Positions 54,497 to 61,645 of a DNA stretch of 64,000 bases are shown in pieces; position 1 is the first letter of the stretch, and each line of letters begins with the position of its first letter. Made by a program: the position numbers and the translations under genes. A model generated the notes under the pieces. The model was not told the DNA's origin, did not search any database, and saw only the letters and a program-made list of their open reading frames with translations. Source of the stretch: Fluviicola taffensis DSM 16823 (lineage in GTDB: Bacteria; Bacteroidota; Bacteroidia; Flavobacteriales_D; Crocinitomicaceae); contig NC_015321.1 of NCBI RefSeq assembly GCF_000194605.1, forward strand, positions 2,666,001 to 2,730,000, written 5' to 3'.

Positions 54497-57355
54497 ATGT
54501 TGAGGCAATTTGAGCGACTTAAATTAATCCATTTCATTGCATTTTTCGCGATTGCTCTTGGCGTCCATAGTTGTTCGTCTACCAAATTAATTCCTGCTAA
54601 TAAACATTTATTAGTTAAGAATAAGATTAAAGTAAAGGGCGATAAGATTAATAGTTCTGAGGTTGGAGATGTTTTAAAACAAAAACCCAATCTGAAATTT
54701 TTGGGGATGCGCGTACGCCTCGCTTTATTTAATTCCATTGACAGCTCAAAAACAGAGCATGGAAGAATTCGAAAATTGAATCGACTTAACAAAACAAATT
54801 TACGTAAAGGAAGACGTGAAATTCGAATCAATGAAAGACGCAGGCAACGTGCAATTCGAAAAGGAGATAAAGATTATATCTATAAAAGGATTCAGTTAAG
54901 AGATACACTTGATCCGAATTCAACACTTCGTCAATTAATCAAATACAAATTTGGAGAAGCGCCCGTAATTGCTGATACTGGAGCCTTATCAAAGTCAAGA
55001 ACTCAAATCCAAGCATATATGCATTCGAAAGGTTATTTCTATTCAGAAGTAACGAGTAGGTTTGATACGATTCATAGATTGCTGAATAAGCATAAAACCA
55101 AGAAAAAAGTTATAGCAAGGTATAATATTACAACAGGGATACGCTACTATATTGATACGGTTAAAGTGATTTGCGAAAATTTATCTGTAAGAAATGACTT
55201 CAATAATTTTCTTAAAAAACAAACGGATAAACAAGGGTTGAATGCTGATTTTAAATCCAGTATTTTAGAAGGAAAACCAATCAACCTTCCCTTCGATGCT
55301 GACAAATTTAAGGCATACAGAACAGAACTTGCCAGATACATGCGGGACCAGACTTATTTTGGATTTATTCCAACGAATATAAGTTATAAAGCAGATACAA
55401 TGCGGGCTGGTAACAATAAGGGTTCTAATTTGAAAATGAGTTTGACCATTGTATTTGGAGATCGAGCTGTTCAAGATCAAAATTCTTCGGATACCATTCG
55501 TTATGTGAAGCATGTCTCAACAAAAATACAAAATGTGTATTTCCATTTTTGTGATACTACTCGTTACAAAGGAAATTTCAGAGAAGAAATGAAAGCGATC
55601 GATTCTGATTTAAAGAAAAACAATTTTTTAATAACAAAAGATAGCTTTTTGTACAAAGAATTAAAGAAAAAGGTCGAAGATTATGCTGAATCTGAAAAAG
55701 TAGGTCACAAGGTTATCGTAAAAAGTAAAGTATATCATACTATTTATGGAAAACCAAAAGACAGCATCGACTTTGATAAATTTAGAATTGCGACATTTTA
55801 TTATAATGGTCAGATGTTTGTTCATCCAAATGTCATTGAATCTCAGAATTACTTAGAAAATGAAAATTACTATAAGGAATACTATCTGGAGCGCTCCTTT
55901 TCTAGGTTGGTTCAGCTCGGTTTATTTTCAATCATAAAACCTGAAATTATTGAAACTTTTCCAGGAAGCGGAATAGTTGAAGTTCATTATTATTTGGTTC
56001 CTGTAACCAAGCAAAGTTTTAGTTTCGAACCGAGAGCTAAGAATTCCAATGGCTTTTTAGGATTAACAGCATCATTAAATTATTCCAACAAGAATATTTT
56101 TAGGTCAGGGACTAATTTTACGTTTTCAATTTCTGGAGGTTTCGAATCCAATCCAAGCGTATTTGCCAAAGATGATACGGGAAAAAAGGTGAAAACGCAA
56201 GGTAGAAGCTTTAATACGATTGAAATAGGCCCTTCTGTAAAGTTGGATATACCTGGATTATTTCCCTTTGGAGTAAATATCCTAAGTAAAAGACAAAGAC
56301 CTAGAACAGAGCTTTCAGGAGCATACAATTATCAAAAAAGGCCTGATTTTTCAAGAGGTTTAATTCAGTTTAATTATTTGTACAAATTTTTGGTTGGAAA
56401 AACGCAGAGTTTTTCTTTTGGATTACCAGGTGCTTCAGTTATTAAGTATGTTTCAATAAATCCACAACCTGAATTCGAAGCGAAGATTAATTCCTTGAAT
56501 GATTTGTACCTGAAGAATGCCTATCGAAATCAATTTATTTGGGAGGATTTTAAAATCACCTTCGATTTTGATAATCAAGAAAAAGTAAAAAGAATCAGTC
56601 CTCGTTTACGTATATTATATTCAGCAAGTTTTTCAATTGCAGGAAATCTATTAAATGGACTTACGTCAATTAATCCAAAATATGACACTCTAGGGCATAA
56701 ATTATTTTTAGGAGTTTCTTATGCACAGTTTACGGTTTTTGATAACAAGTTAATTGCCTATCTAAATGTGGGAAAAAATAAAATTTTGGCATTTAGAACG
56801 ATGGCGGGAGTAGGTTTTCCAATGAAAAACTCACCAACTTCTCTTCCTTACGATTATTCTTTCTTTGGTGGTGGTTCCAATGATAATAGAGGTTGGTCCG
56901 CAAGAACTTTAGGTGTTGGTAGCTATCAACAACTTTTAGATCCTAATTTTGTAATTACCCAAATAGGGGATGTTCGTTTCAATACTTCACTAGAGTTTCG
57001 ATTTGGTTCTGGAGGCGTTATAAATCATGCACTTTTTGTAGATGCAGGAAATATTTGGACGATGAAAAACGACCCCAATCGTCCTGGTGGTCAAATTTCC
57101 ACACGGTTTTTAAAAGAATTAGGAGTTTCTGTTGGATATGGATTAAGACTTGATTTTAATTATTTCATTATCAGAGCAGATTTGGGTATCCCAATTCACA
57201 ATCCATCATTGCCTGAGGGGGAACGTTGGATTTATTCGAAAAAACCAAATTTCTATGCAAAAGCAGAACAAGTTTATGGGCCAGATTACCAATCGCGTTT
57301 GCCTATATATCTTTTTCAAGCTCGTTTGAACTTTGGTATTGGTTTCCCTTTCTGA
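54497..57355 (+). CDS. tamL: BamA/TamA-family outer-membrane lipoprotein (TamL type)
   Basis: A 952-residue Omp85 protein. A lipobox-like end to the signal peptide (ALGVHSC, Cys26) marks it as a lipoprotein, the feature that distinguishes TamL of Bacteroidota from TamA. POTRA-like segments span about 35-480 (KLIPANKHLLVKNKIKVKG; IRYYIDTVKVICENL), with a basic insert at about 95-130. The rest is a 16-strand-type barrel (LGLTASLNYSNKNIFRSGTNF, FGGGSNDNRGWSARTLG, the conserved loop and RGW-type turn), ending in LNFGIGFPF with the C-terminal aromatic residue. Likely inserts or exports outer-membrane components with a TamB partner, which is not in this window. Confidence 0.88.
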   Translation: MLRQFERLKLIHFIAFFAIALGVHSCSSTKLIPANKHLLVKNKIKVKGDKINSSEVGDVLKQKPNLKFLGMRVRLALFNSIDSSKTEHGRIRKLNRLNKTNLRKGRREIRINERRRQRAIRKGDKDYIYKRIQLRDTLDPNSTLRQLIKYKFGEAPVIADTGALSKSRTQIQAYMHSKGYFYSEVTSRFDTIHRLLNKHKTKKKVIARYNITTGIRYYIDTVKVICENLSVRNDFNNFLKKQTDKQGLNADFKSSILEGKPINLPFDADKFKAYRTELARYMRDQTYFGFIPTNISYKADTMRAGNNKGSNLKMSLTIVFGDRAVQDQNSSDTIRYVKHVSTKIQNVYFHFCDTTRYKGNFREEMKAIDSDLKKNNFLITKDSFLYKELKKKVEDYAESEKVGHKVIVKSKVYHTIYGKPKDSIDFDKFRIATFYYNGQMFVHPNVIESQNYLENENYYKEYYLERSFSRLVQLGLFSIIKPEIIETFPGSGIVEVHYYLVPVTKQSFSFEPRAKNSNGFLGLTASLNYSNKNIFRSGTNFTFSISGGFESNPSVFAKDDTGKKVKTQGRSFNTIEIGPSVKLDIPGLFPFGVNILSKRQRPRTELSGAYNYQKRPDFSRGLIQFNYLYKFLVGKTQSFSFGLPGASVIKYVSINPQPEFEAKINSLNDLYLKNAYRNQFIWEDFKITFDFDNQEKVKRISPRLRILYSASFSIAGNLLNGLTSINPKYDTLGHKLFLGVSYAQFTVFDNKLIAYLNVGKNKILAFRTMAGVGFPMKNSPTSLPYDYSFFGGGSNDNRGWSARTLGVGSYQQLLDPNFVITQIGDVRFNTSLEFRFGSGGVINHALFVDAGNIWTMKNDPNRPGGQISTRFLKELGVSVGYGLRLDFNYFIIRADLGIPIHNPSLPEGERWIYSKKPNFYAKAEQVYGPDYQSRLPIYLFQARLNFGIGFPF

Positions 57356-57434
57356 TACTTAAGTGTGAATTTTATCGTTTGTTCTTCATTATTTGGCGCA
57401 TTTCATTACTTTTACACCCCAAATAATTACTAAA

Positions 57435-58508
57435 ATGGCTTATTCAATTAAACCTGGAGTTGCCTCAGGAAATGAGGTTCAAGAAATTTTTCGCTATGCA
57501 AAGGAAAAAGGCTTTGCACTTCCTGCAGTGAACGTTACGAGTACTTCTACTGTAAACGCTGTAATGGAAACAGCTGCAAAGATGAATGCTCCAGTAATTA
57601 TCCAATTTTCAAATGGAGGAGCTCACTTTTTTGCTGGTAAAACACTTTCAAACAAAGATGAACAGGCAGCAATTTTAGGTGGTATTTCTGGTGCAAAACA
57701 CGTGCATGCATTGGCTGAAGCTTATGGTGTAACGGTTATTTTACACACGGATCATTGCGCGAAGAAATTATTACCTTGGATTGATGGGTTATTAGATGCT
57801 GGTGAAGTTTTCTATAAAGAAACTGGAAAACCTTTGTATTCCTCGCATATGATTGATTTGTCGGAAGAACCAATCGAAGAAAATATCGAAATATGCAAAG
57901 AGTATCTTGCTCGAATGAGTAAAATCGGAATGACCTTAGAAATTGAATTAGGAATAACAGGAGGTGAGGAAGATGGTGTGGATAATACAGATGTTGATTC
58001 CTCTAAATTGTATACACAACCAGAAGAAGTCGCATTTGCTTACGAAGAATTATTGAAGGTAAGCCCTTGCTTTACAATTGCGGCAGCTTTTGGAAATGTT
58101 CATGGTGTCTACAAGCCTGGAAATGTGAAGTTGACTCCGAAAATTTTGTTGAATTCTCAAAATTTCGTACAACAAAAATACAATACGGGTCATAATCCAG
58201 TTGATTTTGTGTTTCACGGAGGTTCTGGTTCTACGGTTGAAGAGATTCGTGAGGCCATTGGTTATGGAGTCATTAAAATGAACTTAGATACAGATTTACA
58301 GTTTGCATTTACAGAAGGTGTTCGCGATTATGTAACTTCGAATATTGATTATTTGAAGACTCAAATTGGTAGCCCAGAAGGAGCAGATTCTCCAAATAAA
58401 AAGTATTACGACCCACGTAAATGGTTGCGTGAAGGTGAATTGACATTTGTGAAACGTTTAGAAAAATCCTTTTCAGATTTGAATAACGTAAATACATTGA
58501 TTAAATAG
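57435..58508 (+). CDS. fbaA: Class II fructose-bisphosphate aldolase
   Basis: A zinc-dependent glycolytic enzyme splitting fructose 1,6-bisphosphate. The 357-residue protein matches the long FbaA group: SNGGAHFFAGKTLSNKD, VILHTDHCAKKLLPW with the zinc His, LSEEPIEENIEICKEYL, LGITGGEEDGVDNTD, AAFGNVHGVYKPGNVKL and VFHGGSGSTVEEIREAI. I took the ATG at 57435, which matches the family N-terminus, rather than the TTG at 57393. A weak -7-like TACTTTTA lies upstream. The next gene starts 7 bases after its stop. Confidence 0.96.
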   Translation: MAYSIKPGVASGNEVQEIFRYAKEKGFALPAVNVTSTSTVNAVMETAAKMNAPVIIQFSNGGAHFFAGKTLSNKDEQAAILGGISGAKHVHALAEAYGVTVILHTDHCAKKLLPWIDGLLDAGEVFYKETGKPLYSSHMIDLSEEPIEENIEICKEYLARMSKIGMTLEIELGITGGEEDGVDNTDVDSSKLYTQPEEVAFAYEELLKVSPCFTIAAAFGNVHGVYKPGNVKLTPKILLNSQNFVQQKYNTGHNPVDFVFHGGSGSTVEEIREAIGYGVIKMNLDTDLQFAFTEGVRDYVTSNIDYLKTQIGSPEGADSPNKKYYDPRKWLREGELTFVKRLEKSFSDLNNVNTLIK

Positions 58509-58515
58509 AAAGCAT

Positions 58516-59361
58516 ATGAGTTGGTTTAAACGTTCCAAAGAAGGTATTACAACCTCTACAAAAGATAAAAAAGAAACTCCAGAAGGACTTTGGAGTAAGT
58601 GTTCTAGATGTAAAACAGTATTTACTGCTCAAGATTTAGAACGAAATTCATGGGTGTGTGATCGCTGTTCTAATCATGAGAGAATTGGATCTGAGCAATA
58701 TTTCCATGTTGTATTTGACGGAGGAAAGTATACTGAAATCAATGAGAAAGTAACTTCTGGAGATCCATTAGAATTCGTCGATACTAAAAAGTATACAGAT
58801 CGGATTAAAGCTACTCAAAAGGCTACAGGTTTGAAAGATGCAATTAGAACCGCTTATGGAGAATTGAATGGAATTCCATTTGTTGTTGCTTCTATGGACT
58901 TTGCATTTATTGGAGGTTCAATGGGTTCTGTAATGGGGGAGAAAATTGCTCGTGCTATTGATAAAGCAATCGAATTGAAGGCACCATTTATGATTATTTC
59001 AAAATCAGGTGGAGCTCGTATGATGGAAGCAGGTTTTTCATTGATGCAAATGGCAAAAGTTTCAGGTAAGTTGGGGCAATTGGCAAGTCACAAATTGCCA
59101 TACATTTCTTATTTAACAGATCCAACAACGGGAGGAGTTACTGCTTCTTTTGCGATGTTGGGTGATATTAATATTGCTGAACCAGAAGCATTAATTGCAT
59201 TTGCGGGACCGCGTGTTGTGAAAGAAACAATTGGTCGCGATTTACCAGATGGATTTCAAACGTCAGAGTTCGTTTTGGAACATGGTTTCTTGGATTACAT
59301 AGTTAGTAGAACTGAATTAAAAGAAAAATTGGGTCATTCACTCAAGCTTTTCCGATCTTAA
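58516..59361 (+). CDS. accD: Acetyl-CoA carboxylase carboxyltransferase subunit beta
   Basis: AccD pairs with AccA to transfer carboxyl from biotin to acetyl-CoA for fatty-acid synthesis. The 281-residue product has the N-terminal four-cysteine zinc ribbon at about 29-51 (CSRCKTVF, VCDRCSNHER) and the crotonase-like core: VVASMDFAFIGGSMGSVMGE, ISKSGGARMMEAGFSLMQMA, SYLTDPTTGGVTASFAMLGD, EPEALIAFAGPRVVKETIG. It follows fbaA by 7 bases, so they are cotranscribed; a terminator follows. Confidence 0.97.
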   Translation: MSWFKRSKEGITTSTKDKKETPEGLWSKCSRCKTVFTAQDLERNSWVCDRCSNHERIGSEQYFHVVFDGGKYTEINEKVTSGDPLEFVDTKKYTDRIKATQKATGLKDAIRTAYGELNGIPFVVASMDFAFIGGSMGSVMGEKIARAIDKAIELKAPFMIISKSGGARMMEAGFSLMQMAKVSGKLGQLASHKLPYISYLTDPTTGGVTASFAMLGDINIAEPEALIAFAGPRVVKETIGRDLPDGFQTSEFVLEHGFLDYIVSRTELKEKLGHSLKLFRS

Positions 59362-59370
59362 ATACACAAT

Positions 59371-59403
59371 TCCCGGTCAGCAATAGCAGGTCGGGATTTT
59401 TTT
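59371..59403 (+). terminator. Terminator after accD
   Basis: Imperfect stem around TCCCG (59371-59375) and CGGGA (59392-59396), followed by a run of seven T. Confidence 0.7.
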
Positions 59404-59406
59404 CAT

Positions 59407-59967
59407 ATGAAAATCATTAAAAACAATCAATTTAAAGTTGCAAAATGGGCTGGTGGTGTTACTACCGAACTGTTTATTTTTCCAGAAAACGCTTCTGTAA
59501 CTGCTCGTGATTTCGATTGGAGAATTAGTTCTGCTGTAGTGGAAGAGGAAGAATCCGATTTTAGTTTGTTTGAAGGATATGAACGCATTTTGATTCCACT
59601 TACGGGTGATTTAGAAATGATTCATCAAATTCCGACTGGAGAACTGATTCAAAAAGTGTCAAAATTTGAGTTGGCACGATTTGATGGGAATTGGCAAACC
59701 AAAGGAAAAGGGAAGCTTACAGATTTCAATTTCATCTTTAAGTCGAAATTTAATCCGAAAGTTGAACTCATTTTTGGAAAGAAAAATTTGCCCCTTGAAA
59801 TAAAGATTTCTCCAATTGCTTTTTATTTATATGAGGGTTCGATTCAGCTAAATAATGAATGTTTTAACTCGCCTGTTTTAATGATGGATTTTTCACCAGA
59901 AGATTTGATTATTAATTGTTTAACGGATTGCATATTCGTCTGTGTCCAATTAAACGCCTTCTCTTGA
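59407..59967 (+). CDS. HutD/Ves-family cupin-like protein
   Basis: The 186-residue product opens with the family segment KVAKWAGGVTTELFIFPENA, followed by DFDWRISSAVVEEEESDFSLFEGYERILIPLTGD, which is the HutD core (W-GG-T-E and FDWRIS). HutD genes often lie with histidine utilisation genes, but none are here; Ves in E. coli is linked to cold-induced responses. The function is thus unassigned. It may have its own promoter after the accD terminator. Confidence 0.85.
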   Translation: MKIIKNNQFKVAKWAGGVTTELFIFPENASVTARDFDWRISSAVVEEEESDFSLFEGYERILIPLTGDLEMIHQIPTGELIQKVSKFELARFDGNWQTKGKGKLTDFNFIFKSKFNPKVELIFGKKNLPLEIKISPIAFYLYEGSIQLNNECFNSPVLMMDFSPEDLIINCLTDCIFVCVQLNAFS

Positions 59968-60138
59968 AGTGACCAGGAAGCGCTTTCGTGTATCCAATTA
60001 TGACGCCTAAAATTTTAATTTCATTGTTCGTTGAAATAGGTTGAATATTCATTTGTTGGGAAAATATTTTCATTATGTGTCCTTTGATTTGATTGAAAAA
60101 TATATATTCGTTCAACTGAAAGCTATTACAGACTAAAA

Positions 60139-60146
60139 TATTTTTG
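60139..60146 (+). promoter_or_regulatory. TAnnTTTG -7 box just before the 60149 gene
   Basis: TATTTTTG, ending two bases before the TTG start codon. Confidence 0.5.
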
Positions 60147-60148
60147 CC

Positions 60149-61069
60149 TTGAACAAATTACTTTTCATATTATCAGTTACTTTTTTGCTCTCCAATGTTA
60201 GTTTGGCTGCAAAAAATCGTGAAATGGATACATTGAATCAACTCGATTCGAAAGGGAAAAGAACGGGGTACTGGGTGGTTGATGAAAGCAATGATGCTAC
60301 AACTCTTCAAAGTAAAACCAAAAGAAAAGAAGGTAAATACATCAAGGGGCGAAAATTTGGAGCATGGATTTGTTATTATCCCGATGGAAAAACTCCAAGT
60401 TTAATTGGTGAGTATAACGATAATAGACCAGGTGGCGCTTATTTCCGTTTTGATGAAAAAGGAGAATTACTTCAAGCGAGTACAGTTCCAAGAAAAATAT
60501 CACAATTACAAAGTTTAGAAGCACATAATGGTGTTTTTGATTGTAGAATGCTATTTCATAACCGCGAAATGGTTGCAGGACAAGTGTTTTTTGCAAAACG
60601 TGCATTTAGTGTGCCTTATTCCTACCAATTTTGGGTAGAGGAATCTATGCATCAAAATCAAACGCAAAATGCACATGTCAATTTTAATTGGTTGTCTCAA
60701 AATTACCCGCAATTGTATTCCACTTATTTGAATGTTCGAACACCGCGTAATTTAAGTGTTGAAAACCCTGAAATTCAAAACGTTGTCAGTAAGTTAGAAC
60801 GAATTCAGGACTCAAATTCGAATTCTCCCGTAAAAAATTCATTGATGAATGCTCCTTTTGTTCATGCTCCACGTGTGGCTAAAGGTGCTGTTTTCCAGCC
60901 AAATGGGTTTAATAAGTTGTATACCGAAACGGATGAGATTTGGATTGATGGACAATTTAAAAATGGCCAGTTGAAAGACGGAAAAGTCTTTGTATATGAC
61001 CGAGATGGTGTTCTATTAAAAGTTCGAATTTTCAAAGATGGACTTTACGTTTCTGATGGAGGACTGTAA
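60149..61069 (+). CDS. Secreted protein with YwqK/MORN-like repeats
   Basis: The 306-residue product has a signal peptide (MNKLLFILSVTFLLSNVSLAA) that needs the TTG at 60149 as start; the first ATG would remove it. Residues about 30-110 show MORN/YwqK-like repeats (LDSKGKRTGYWVV, KEGKYIKGRKFGAWICYYPDG, IGEYNDNRPGGAYFRFDEKG) and a final one at about 265-300 (IWIDGQFKNGQLKDGKVFVYD). The middle is unrecognised. Function unknown, likely periplasmic or outer-membrane. The start is only three bases from a -7 box. Confidence 0.75.
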   Translation: MNKLLFILSVTFLLSNVSLAAKNREMDTLNQLDSKGKRTGYWVVDESNDATTLQSKTKRKEGKYIKGRKFGAWICYYPDGKTPSLIGEYNDNRPGGAYFRFDEKGELLQASTVPRKISQLQSLEAHNGVFDCRMLFHNREMVAGQVFFAKRAFSVPYSYQFWVEESMHQNQTQNAHVNFNWLSQNYPQLYSTYLNVRTPRNLSVENPEIQNVVSKLERIQDSNSNSPVKNSLMNAPFVHAPRVAKGAVFQPNGFNKLYTETDEIWIDGQFKNGQLKDGKVFVYDRDGVLLKVRIFKDGLYVSDGGL

Positions 61070-61090
61070 TTAATTCATAATTCACACTCG

Positions 61091-61103
61091 TAATTCGTAA
61101 TTA
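61091..61103. repeat. TAATTCGTAATTA element, copy 3
   Basis: Identical to copies at 2363 and 9551; ends 5 bases before the rpsO -7 box. Confidence 0.6.
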
Positions 61104-61108
61104 GTTGT

Positions 61109-61116
61109 TATCTTTG
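61109..61116 (+). promoter_or_regulatory. rpsO promoter -7 box (TATCTTTG)
   Basis: Perfect TAnnTTTG, same octamer as for purB; ATG at 61172. Confidence 0.6.
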
Positions 61117-61171
61117 CATCGTAATTCCAAAAGTTGGGGTTCTACATAATAATCATTCAAGTAATATTGGC

Positions 61172-61441
61172 ATGTATTTAGATTCAAAAGCAAAAGAAGA
61201 AATCTTCGCAAAACACGGAGGTTCAGCAACAAACACAGGTTCAACAGAAGGTCAAGTAGCATTATTTACTTACCGTATTGCTCACTTAACAGGGCATTTG
61301 AAAAAGAACCGTAAAGATTATGGAACTCAAAGATCTTTACAATTGTTAGTTGGTAAACGTCGTAGTATGTTAGATTACCTGAAGAAAAAGGATATCGAGA
61401 AATACCGTGCGTTGATTAAAGAATTAGGTTTACGTCGTTAA
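61172..61441 (+). CDS. rpsO: 30S ribosomal protein S15
   Basis: The 89-residue product is a standard S15: KHGGSATNTGSTEGQVALFT, LTGHLKKNRKDYGTQRSL, LLVGKRRSMLDYLKKKD, YRALIKELGLRR. S15 binds 16S rRNA helix 22 early in 30S assembly. The rpsO-pnp order is conserved widely. Here the two are separated by a terminator and a dispersed element, so partial readthrough or a separate pnp promoter is expected. Translation feedback by S15 on its leader is known in other bacteria but not shown here. Confidence 0.98.
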   Translation: MYLDSKAKEEIFAKHGGSATNTGSTEGQVALFTYRIAHLTGHLKKNRKDYGTQRSLQLLVGKRRSMLDYLKKKDIEKYRALIKELGLRR

Positions 61442-61464
61442 TAAAAAACAGGTCACTGAATACT

Positions 61465-61506
61465 TGCGCTAAAGCTTCAGCATAGGCGCAGCGTAGTCGA
61501 AGTGCC
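61465..61506 (+). repeat. Dispersed intergenic element between rpsO and pnp
   Basis: TTGCGCTAAAGCTTCAGC... then GCGTAGTCGAAGTGCC. Degenerate relative of the elements at 9578 and 21211 and of the common Bacteroidota motif CTTCGACTACGCTC (minus strand). Confidence 0.45.
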
Positions 61507-61526
61507 AGTTTTCACGATAACATATT

Positions 61527-61569
61527 AAAAAGGGGGGCTTGTCGGATTATTCCGGTGTCCCCTTTTTTT
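61527..61569 (+). terminator. Terminator after rpsO
   Basis: AAAAAGGGG (61527-61535) pairs with CCCCTTTTT (61559-61567), with an inner CGGA/TCCG helix and a long T-run. Confidence 0.8.
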
Positions 61570-61602
61570 GTTTAAATCGTCCGTTGGGACGAAAAATGGG
61601 AG

Positions 61603-61622
61603 GGACGCGATGCTTCGCGTCC
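61603..61622 (+). promoter_or_regulatory. pnp leader hairpin (GGACGCGA-TGCT-TCGCGTCC)
   Basis: An 8-bp GC-rich stem 24 bases before the pnp ATG. In enterobacteria pnp is autoregulated through a leader hairpin; whether this one acts so is unknown. Its core resembles the terminator palindrome at 22523-22550. Confidence 0.5.
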
Positions 61623-61645
61623 GTACAAAAATGTAAAGTATAAAT

